Below, in pieces: positions 7,022 through 11,502 of a DNA stretch of 11,502 nucleotides (the first letter of the stretch is position 1; each line of letters starts with the position of its first letter). Made by a program: the position numbers and the translations under genes. The notes below the pieces were generated by a model. It searched no databases. It saw nothing but the letters and a program-made list of their open reading frames with translations, and had not been told where the DNA came from. The stretch is taken from positions 1 to 11,502 of the forward strand of contig CAYRSQ010000026.1 of assembly GCA_964427055.1 (NCBI GenBank), given 5' to 3'. This DNA comes from CAYNTH01 sp964427055. GTDB lineage: Archaea; Aenigmatarchaeota; Aenigmatarchaeia; CG10238-14; SCSR01.

Positions 7022-7029
7022 TTTATTAA
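7022..7029 (-). promoter_or_regulatory. Probable TATA box for the lipid kinase-nth operon
   Basis: TTAATAAA on the minus strand, centred about 28 bp upstream of the ATG at 6997, which has no Shine-Dalgarno. Spacing is right for a leaderless mRNA beginning at that ATG and decides the start against the ATG at 7042. Confidence 0.55.
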
Positions 7030-7053
7030 TCAACCATGCCATTACTTTTCTAT

Positions 7054-7092
7054 AGTCCGCAACTTCGGCAATTATTAACTATTATGCGGACT
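7054..7092. promoter_or_regulatory. 8-bp perfect inverted repeat in the divergent intergenic region
   Basis: AGTCCGCA at 7054-7061 and TGCGGACT at 7085-7092 are exact reverse complements separated by 23 bases. The dyad lies about 25 bp beyond the TATA-like box of the minus-strand operon and about 35 bp upstream of the candidate box for the HAD gene. It could be a two-site operator or a structured RNA segment; no T-tract follows it, so a terminator is unlikely. Confidence 0.45.
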
Positions 7093-7121
7093 GACATAAA
7101 AAACCTCGCATGGAATTCACG

Positions 7122-7137
7122 CGTTATATCATATACA
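7122..7137 (+). promoter_or_regulatory. Possible TATA region for the HAD-lhr operon
   Basis: The AT-rich stretch CGTTATATCATATAC offers TATA-like cores at about 7123-7128 and 7131-7135. It lies 48-62 bp before the ATG at 7185, leaving a leader of about 25-35 nt that contains the strong Shine-Dalgarno. Exact box uncertain. Confidence 0.4.
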
Positions 7138-7139
7138 CG

Positions 7140-7149
7140 ACCTCGAGGT
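7140..7149. promoter_or_regulatory. 10-bp perfect palindrome just downstream of the putative TATA region
   Basis: ACCTCGAGGT is fully self-complementary and sits between the TATA-like stretch (7122-7137) and the expected start site near 7152-7160. Archaeal repressors often bind here and block polymerase. A 10-bp palindrome is short enough to arise by chance, so operator function is inference. Confidence 0.35.
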
Positions 7150-7170
7150 AGCTTTTCCTATGGACCGCGT

Positions 7171-7180
7171 AAGGAGGGGG
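7171..7180 (+). promoter_or_regulatory. Shine-Dalgarno of the HAD gene
   Basis: AAGGAGGGGGG (7171-7181), with the GGAGG core ending about eight bases before the ATG at 7185. A strong site that fixes the start of the HAD gene. Confidence 0.75.
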
Positions 7181-7184
7181 GAGT

Positions 7185-7697
7185 ATGATAAAAGCCGTGA
7201 TTTTCGACATAAACGGGGTCGTCATCTCGCCCAAATATGACAAGATATACAGGATGCTCAAATCCAGCGCCAAGAAAGTCGGGATCGAACCCATAGAGGA
7301 TGCGCTGATGAAGAAAATAATAAAGCTCTATAGGGACGAGAGGAATGTTAACCTGGGCATACTTGAGCTTGCGGCGAAGCTGAACTCGATGGGCATAGTC
7401 ACTCCGGCGCTCACGAACTCGCCGTCGGAAAGGAGGAACGTGTACGAAAAGCTGGGGATATTCGATAAGTTCGATCCCTTCCTGACGTCAGAAGACATAG
7501 GGGCGATGAAGCCGGAGAGGAAGGCGTACGAGATGGTCCTGAACATTATAAAGCTCAAACCGGAGGAATGCGTTTTTGTGGACGACAATAGGTCCAACCT
7601 TGAAGGCGCCAGGGCGTTGGGGATGGAGACGATATTGTACAAGAACGTCAGGCATGTCAAGAGCAGGTTGAAGGAGATGGGTGTCGACATTGAATGA
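7185..7697 (+). CDS. HAD-superfamily hydrolase (phosphatase-like) with DxN motif I
   Basis: Cytosolic haloacid-dehalogenase-fold protein, 170 residues, probably a small-molecule phosphatase. Motif I is FDINGVV (D8 nucleophile, N10 where the usual acid/base Asp stands); motif II is ALTNS (T77); motif III is K109 in GAMKPERKAY; motif IV is FVDDN (D133, D134) followed by LEGARALGM, typical of HAD subfamily IA. The helical cap between about 14 and 70 is short. The start ATG has a strong Shine-Dalgarno. The gene ends inside the next one: the helicase GTG at 7681 lies 17 bases before the end of this frame, so both are likely co-translated. Substitution of the second Asp occurs in other HAD IA proteins (DxGG types) and may lower phosphatase activity. 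Substrate unknown. Confidence 0.9.
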   Translation: MIKAVIFDINGVVISPKYDKIYRMLKSSAKKVGIEPIEDALMKKIIKLYRDERNVNLGILELAAKLNSMGIVTPALTNSPSERRNVYEKLGIFDKFDPFLTSEDIGAMKPERKAYEMVLNIIKLKPEECVFVDDNRSNLEGARALGMETILYKNVRHVKSRLKEMGVDIE

Positions 7698-10512
7698 GAA
7701 CCATGTTTTCGAGGGGCTGAACCCGAGGCTGAGGAAGTACGTTGAGGAGAGGTTTGAGGAGCCGACCATGCCACAGAAACTTGCGATACCTCTAATACTC
7801 GACGGCAAGAACACCATGGTGATATCAGAAACGGGTACAGGGAAGACAGAAAGTGTGATGCTTCCTGTACTCTCGATGTTGGCTGACAAGCCGCACAGTC
7901 CCATATCCGTTCTATATGTGACCCCGCTGAAGGCGCTCAACAGGAACCTCCTTGACAGGCTTGTCTGGTGGTCGAACAAACTGGAGCTGGACATAGCGGT
8001 GAGGCACGGCGACACGTCACAGTACCAGAGGAAACAACAGACCGAGTTCCCTCCGCACATAATGATTGTCACGCTCGAGACCCTGCAACCCATGTTAACT
8101 GCCAAGAGGATGAGGGAACACTTGAGGAATGTGAAGTATGTCATACTTGACGAGGTGCATGAAGCGATCGAGAGCAAGAGGGGGATACAACTGGCGCTGG
8201 CGCTGGAAAGGCTGAAGAAACTGTCGGGAAAGTTCCAACTGATAATGCTGTCTGCCACTATCGGCTCGCCGGAAGAGGTCGCGTCGTTCTTCTCCGCTGG
8301 AGAGAATGTGGAGATAGTCAGGGCCGAGACATCGAAGCAGTTCGACATAAAGGTCATAAGTCCGGACATAATCCCTACGGACGATGAGATAGCCAAGCTG
8401 ATATTCACAACGAACGACACCGCAGCCAGGCTCAGGAAGATAATGGAACTTATAAAGGAATCCAATTCGTCCCTGACTTTCACGAACACGAGGGAATTCG
8501 CGGAGATACTCGCATCAAGGATAAAGAAGCTAGATAGCAGGTTCCCCGTGGAGATACACCATGGGAGCCTGAGCAAGACTGTCAGGATAGGGACGGAGAA
8601 GAACTTCCAGAACCAGGACACGAAGTCGATAATCTGCACGAGCAGCCTCCAGCTCGGCATAGATATAGGGCACATAGACCTTGTGATACAGTACATGTCG
8701 CCAAGGAGGGTGTCCCAGCTGGTCCAGAGGATAGGTAGGTCGGGCCATGGCATAGAACGGGTGAGCAGGGGGATAGTGATAGCCACGGATGAGGACGACT
8801 GTTTCGAAGCGTCCGTCATAGCCAGGATGGCACTGGCCGGCGAGATAGAGCCGACGAACTTCCACACAAACAGCCTTGACGTGCTAGCGCACCAGCTTGT
8901 CGGGATGACGATAGAGGACTGGAAGATAGACCTGCTGGAAACGTACAACACGGTGAACAAGGCGTGGCCCTACAGGTCGCTGAGCTATGACGATTATATC
9001 GCAGTCTGCCAGCAGCTGAAGAGGATAGGACTGGTCTTCATGGACGATAAACTGACGAAAAAGAGGATGGGGTTCAAGTATTACTTCAGCAACCTCAGCA
9101 CAATACCGACTATCAAACAGTACAAGATATTCAACATGCTCGACCAGACTTTCGTCGGCGTGCTGGATGACCAGTTCATCGCTCTCCACGGGAACAGCGG
9201 AACCACATTCATAGTCAAGGGGGAGCCGTGGCAGATAGTGGAAATAGAGGATGACAAAGTGATGGTCGAACCGTCGAACGACGCTGAGGCGGCGGTGCCC
9301 GGATGGGAGGGGGAACTGATACCAGTTGGATATATGGTCGCGCAGGAGGTCGGCGCGCTGAGGAAGAGGATATCCGAATGGCTAGATGAAAAATCAGTGA
9401 AGGAGACGATCGAAGAAGCTATGAACAGGTACCCGATAGACGAGAACGTCGCGGAGAAGATGGTGAAGCTTGTCCAGAAGCAGAAGAAGCACGACCCCGA
9501 TTTCATACCGGACGACAAGAGCATAATGATAGAGAGCTACGAGAACATAGCCGTCCTTCATGCGTGCTTCGGCTCGGTCGCGAACGACACTCTCGGCAGA
9601 TTCATATCGTCCCAGCTGACAAATAGGATAGGTTCCGTCGGACTGAAGGTGGACCCGTACAGGATAATGATACAGTTACAGGAGAAGAACATGGATATGA
9701 TAAAAGAGATACTGGAGACCACCGACCCCGATCATCTCAGGACATATGTCGAGATGTCGCTGACAAAGAGCGACCTGTTCGAGTGGAAGTTCGTACATGT
9801 GGCAAAGAGGTTCGGCGCGTTCTCAAGGGATGTCGAGTTCGGGAAGACGAGGATGCAGAATCTGGTCAAGGAGTACGAAGGCACCCCATTATACAGGGAG
9901 ACCCTCAGGGAGATAGAGACAGAGAAGCTTGACATAGACAAGGCGACGGAGATACTGAGGAAGATACAGAACGGGGAGATAAGCGTAGTGCTGAAGGAGA
10001 AGGGCATCTCGCCCATAGGGAAGATAGGCATAACGCACAAGTACTCGGAGGTCATAGGACCGGAGAGGCCGACCAGAGAGATATTCGAACTTTTCAAGAA
10101 CAGGATAATGAGGAGCAAGACCAGACTCGCATGTATGAACTGCGGCAAGTGGACGCAGATGTACGTGATAGACGACATGGATGACGACATCAAGTGCCCG
10201 AAGTGCGGGGCGATGTCGCTTGCAGTCATACCTTACAGGCAGAACGACGCGTCGGACGTGATACAGAAGGCGATGAAAGGGAAGGAACTGAACCCAGACG
10301 AGAGAAGGCTGTACGATAGGGCGCAGAAGACAGTGGAACTTTACATGACCTACAAGAAAGGTGCTGTCATAATGCTGGCTGGTAGGGGCGTAGGACCGCA
10401 CACCGCGAAGAAGATACTCAGGAAGTACCATGAGAATTATGAGGATTTGCTGAAGGACGTGCTGGACGCCGAGAGGCAGTTCATGAAGACAAAGAAATAC
10501 TGGAGCGTCTAG
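7681..10512 (+). CDS. lhr: Lhr-like superfamily 2 ATP-dependent helicase with C-terminal Cys4 motif
   Basis: Large DNA/RNA helicase of the Lhr family, thought to act in nucleic-acid repair or processing. 943 residues. Visible: Q-motif-like PTMPQKLAIP at 28-37; Walker A SETGTGKTE at 49-57 (K55); Ia TPLKALNR at 81-88; Walker B DEVH at 157-160; SAT at 191-193; HHGS at 293-296; LQLGIDIGHIDLVIQ at 323-337; and the arginine-finger motif QRIGRSGH at 349-356. The middle is the winged-helix and Lhr-specific region. Near the end four cysteines, C818, C821, C839 and C842, form a CxxC-x17-CxxC probable zinc site, followed by an HhH-like AGRGVGPHTAKKI and a helix ending near KKYW. The GTG start has AAGGAG four bases upstream (7671-7676), inside the HAD gene. 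The stop TAG shares CTAG with the convergent Nudix gene. Assignment to an Lhr subgroup needs phylogeny. Confidence 0.94.
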   Translation: MSTLNENHVFEGLNPRLRKYVEERFEEPTMPQKLAIPLILDGKNTMVISETGTGKTESVMLPVLSMLADKPHSPISVLYVTPLKALNRNLLDRLVWWSNKLELDIAVRHGDTSQYQRKQQTEFPPHIMIVTLETLQPMLTAKRMREHLRNVKYVILDEVHEAIESKRGIQLALALERLKKLSGKFQLIMLSATIGSPEEVASFFSAGENVEIVRAETSKQFDIKVISPDIIPTDDEIAKLIFTTNDTAARLRKIMELIKESNSSLTFTNTREFAEILASRIKKLDSRFPVEIHHGSLSKTVRIGTEKNFQNQDTKSIICTSSLQLGIDIGHIDLVIQYMSPRRVSQLVQRIGRSGHGIERVSRGIVIATDEDDCFEASVIARMALAGEIEPTNFHTNSLDVLAHQLVGMTIEDWKIDLLETYNTVNKAWPYRSLSYDDYIAVCQQLKRIGLVFMDDKLTKKRMGFKYYFSNLSTIPTIKQYKIFNMLDQTFVGVLDDQFIALHGNSGTTFIVKGEPWQIVEIEDDKVMVEPSNDAEAAVPGWEGELIPVGYMVAQEVGALRKRISEWLDEKSVKETIEEAMNRYPIDENVAEKMVKLVQKQKKHDPDFIPDDKSIMIESYENIAVLHACFGSVANDTLGRFISSQLTNRIGSVGLKVDPYRIMIQLQEKNMDMIKEILETTDPDHLRTYVEMSLTKSDLFEWKFVHVAKRFGAFSRDVEFGKTRMQNLVKEYEGTPLYRETLREIETEKLDIDKATEILRKIQNGEISVVLKEKGISPIGKIGITHKYSEVIGPERPTREIFELFKNRIMRSKTRLACMNCGKWTQMYVIDDMDDDIKCPKCGAMSLAVIPYRQNDASDVIQKAMKGKELNPDERRLYDRAQKTVELYMTYKKGAVIMLAGRGVGPHTAKKILRKYHENYEDLLKDVLDAERQFMKTKKYWSV

Positions 10513-10952
10513 AGTATACCGAGATCCTCGAACCAGTACTTCCACACTTCCTCGAGTTCTAATTCACGTATCTCATCGACATCGTACCATCCGAACGACT
10601 TCGCTTCCCTCTTGCTAAGCTTGACCGGTCCGTCAACCTTGCACCTGTAAAGGTACCAGTAATGGACGCCGACGCCCTTGTTGCACTTGTTCCAGTCGAG
10701 CATCCCTTCGCGTATTAGTTCGTATCCCGAGACAGTCATCCCTACTTCCTCTGAAACTTCTCTCATCAGAGCGTTTTCGGGTCTCTCGCCCTCGTCCACA
10801 TGACCAGCCACTCCAGCATATCCATATGGCCACGTGCCCCTGTCTATAAGGAAGTATTCAATACTATTATTGGAGTTACGCTCTACTAGGGCGCCCACAG
10901 AATAGTGCATGGCCCTTCCATCCTCTAGGATTATAGATTTGGGTGAGCTCAT
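10509..10952 (-). CDS. Nudix hydrolase
   Basis: Cytosolic pyrophosphohydrolase of the Nudix fold, 147 residues from the ATG at 10952. The Nudix box is perfect: G50-x5-E56-x7-R64-E-V-S-E-E-V-G-M72, preceded by AGVAGHVDEGE, so metal and pyrophosphate binding residues are intact. Candidates include nucleotide sanitation (8-oxo-dGTP type) or sugar or isoprenoid pyrophosphates; nothing in the sequence decides. An ATG at 11096 in frame would add 48 residues, run across the divergent promoter and overlap mgtC, so I reject it. The ATG at 10952 has no Shine-Dalgarno but lies 27 bp from a TATA box at 10974-10984, so it is probably leaderless. Its stop TAG overlaps the helicase stop within CTAG. No repair partner can be proven. 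Confidence 0.92.
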   Translation of the reverse strand: MSSPKSIILEDGRAMHYSVGALVERNSNNSIEYFLIDRGTWPYGYAGVAGHVDEGERPENALMREVSEEVGMTVSGYELIREGMLDWNKCNKGVGVHYWYLYRCKVDGPVKLSKREAKSFGWYDVDEIRELELEEVWKYWFEDLGIL

Positions 10953-10973
10953 GATAAAAAGATGACAGACAAA

Positions 10974-10984
10974 GTTTATATAAC
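10974..10984. promoter_or_regulatory. Shared, near-palindromic TATA box for divergent Nudix and MgtC genes
   Basis: GTTTATATAAC reads GTTATATAAAC on the other strand, so a TATA core is present in both directions. Its centre (10979) is 27 bp from the Nudix ATG (10952) and 26 bp from the MgtC ATG (11005), the spacing expected between an archaeal TATA box and the start site. Neither gene has a Shine-Dalgarno and no other TATA-like element fits the 52-bp gap, so one element probably drives two leaderless mRNAs. On the + strand the bases just upstream (ACAAAG) look more like a BRE than those on the minus strand, which may favour mgtC. Confidence 0.65.
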
Positions 10985-11004
10985 GAGTCAGAGAAATCTC
11001 ATTT

Positions 11005-11460
11005 ATGGTATTTGAATTCTTCGCGGCCAACCCTGGCGAGACCCAGATGATAATAAAGCTGTTTATATCGGCTGTGCTGGGCGGCGTGATAGGCATCGAG
11101 CGCGAGAGGTACAGGAGGCCAGCCGGGCTGAGGACTCACATGCTAGTCGCGATGGGAGCAGCCGTATTCACCCTTCTGTCGGTGTACGCGTTTCCTCCGA
11201 ATGCCGATCCCGGAAGGGGAGCTGCATATGTGATAGTGGGTATAGGTTTCATAGGGGCGGGCACAGTGATACAAATAAGGGATAAGGTGAGCGGACTGAC
11301 AACTGCGTCCTCACTTTGGCTCACGGCATCCATAGGGATGTCCGTCGCGCTCGGATACTACCTCCTTGCAACGTCGACGACCGTGCTCGGGTTCATAGTC
11401 CTCTGCATGAAGCACGTCGAGAAGACGATAGTCAAGTCCAAGCCGATAAGGAAAAGATGA
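11005..11460 (+). CDS. MgtC/SapB-family membrane protein
   Basis: Inner-membrane protein of the MgtC/SapB family; bacterial MgtC is linked to growth in low magnesium and regulates the ATP synthase rather than transporting Mg itself. The role in archaea is unclear. 151 residues. The family pattern is clear: GGVIGIERERYRRPAGLRTHMLVAMGAAVFT at about 26-56, DPGRGAAYVIVGIGFIGAGTVI at 68-89, GLTTASSLWLTASIGM at 97-112, with five hydrophobic helices (about 17-32, 45-63, 73-90, 99-118, 120-137). The C-terminus ends in a basic tail (KSKPIRKR). It contains only the membrane domain, without the soluble ACT-like domain of the roughly 230-residue MgtC proteins. The ATG at 11005 is leaderless with respect to the shared TATA box at 10974-10984. 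Confidence 0.93.
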   Translation: MVFEFFAANPGETQMIIKLFISAVLGGVIGIERERYRRPAGLRTHMLVAMGAAVFTLLSVYAFPPNADPGRGAAYVIVGIGFIGAGTVIQIRDKVSGLTTASSLWLTASIGMSVALGYYLLATSTTVLGFIVLCMKHVEKTIVKSKPIRKR

Positions 11461-11464
11461 AAAA

Positions 11465-11502
11465 TTAATTTAAGCCTGAAATACAAATTCCTTCTAGTGA
11501 TG
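11465..11502 (+). promoter_or_regulatory. Possible promoter and start of a further gene at the window end
   Basis: After the MgtC stop comes TTAATTTAAG (11465-11474), a TATA-like run centred about 29 bp before an ATG that forms the last three bases (11500-11502). This repeats the leaderless layout of other genes here, but no coding sequence is visible beyond it. No terminator hairpin for MgtC is seen. Confidence 0.25.

Noticed and set aside
6998..7042. 15-residue N-terminal extension of the lipid kinase
   Set aside because: It would place the TATA-like box at 7022-7029 inside the coding region, and the family homology begins after 6997.
7043..7184. A tRNA or small structured RNA in the long intergenic gap
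   Set aside because: I looked for a cloverleaf with a T-loop (GTTCRA) and acceptor pairing and found none. The dyads are better explained as possible operator sites; no T-tract follows them.
7488..8960. Long 490-codon open frame on the minus strand opposite the helicase and HAD genes
   Set aside because: The plus strand carries unmistakable helicase and HAD motifs across the whole stretch. The antisense translation is Ser/Leu/Phe-rich with no family pattern, as expected for the complement of ATA/AGG/GAN-rich coding DNA.
10953..11096. 48-residue N-terminal extension of the Nudix protein
   Set aside because: It would overlap mgtC, cross the TATA box at 10974-10984 and add no Nudix-like sequence; the ATG at 10952 fits the promoter.
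7185..11460. HAD, helicase, Nudix and MgtC genes as a new defence system
   Set aside because: The helicase motifs are those of housekeeping Lhr, the Nudix and MgtC genes have a separate shared promoter on opposite strands, and there is no nuclease, toxin, integrase or shift in base composition to suggest a mobile defence island.

Overview
The window reads as ordinary archaeal chromosome with single-copy genes packed on both strands. The archaeal assignment rests on several things. There is an Lhr-type helicase with an archaeal-style C-terminus. Ile is mostly ATA and Arg mostly AGG/AGA. TATA-like boxes sit about 25-34 bp upstream of start codons that lack a Shine-Dalgarno, suggesting leaderless transcripts. 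There is a dolichol-kinase-family enzyme, and the secreted proteins are rich in N-glycosylation sequons. I cannot fix the lineage from sequence alone; a DPANN or euryarchaeal genome is plausible. I see no rRNA, tRNA, CRISPR array, insertion sequence or prophage gene.

Layout. 1-840 (+): 3' part of a MacB/FtsX-type ABC transporter permease, cut by the window edge. 881-1633 (+): secreted coiled-coil DUF5667-like protein with a glycosylatable Q/N/G tail, followed by a UUCG-loop terminator. 1666-2346 (-): exported protein of unknown function with a C-terminal beta-sandwich repeat. 2400-5029 (-): glyA then folC, a one-carbon/folate pair. 5124-5717 (+): membrane-bound YdjM/DUF457-like hydrolase. 5769-6997 (-): a dolichol/phytol-kinase-family gene overlapping an endonuclease III gene by ATGA. 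6998-7184: divergent regulatory region with two dyads. 7185-10512 (+): HAD-family phosphatase overlapping a 943-residue Lhr-like helicase. 10509-10952 (-): Nudix hydrolase. 11005-11460 (+): MgtC/SapB membrane protein. The last 40 bases look like a promoter and perhaps the ATG of another gene.

How the genes relate. GlyA makes 5,10-methylene-tetrahydropterin from serine, and FolC adds glutamate to folates, so the pair supports C1 metabolism. Nth, Lhr and possibly Nudix form a loose nucleic-acid maintenance theme. The permease, the two secreted proteins, the YdjM-like protein, the lipid kinase and MgtC are envelope functions. I did not find a convincing new multi-gene system. The best second-look items are small. 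One near-symmetric TATA box is placed to serve two divergent leaderless genes (10952 and 11005). A CTAG palindrome supplies the stop codons of two convergent genes. FolC lacks the His-Asn of its GAHN motif. SHMT carries a glycine-rich insertion. Two dyads lie upstream of the HAD-lhr pair.
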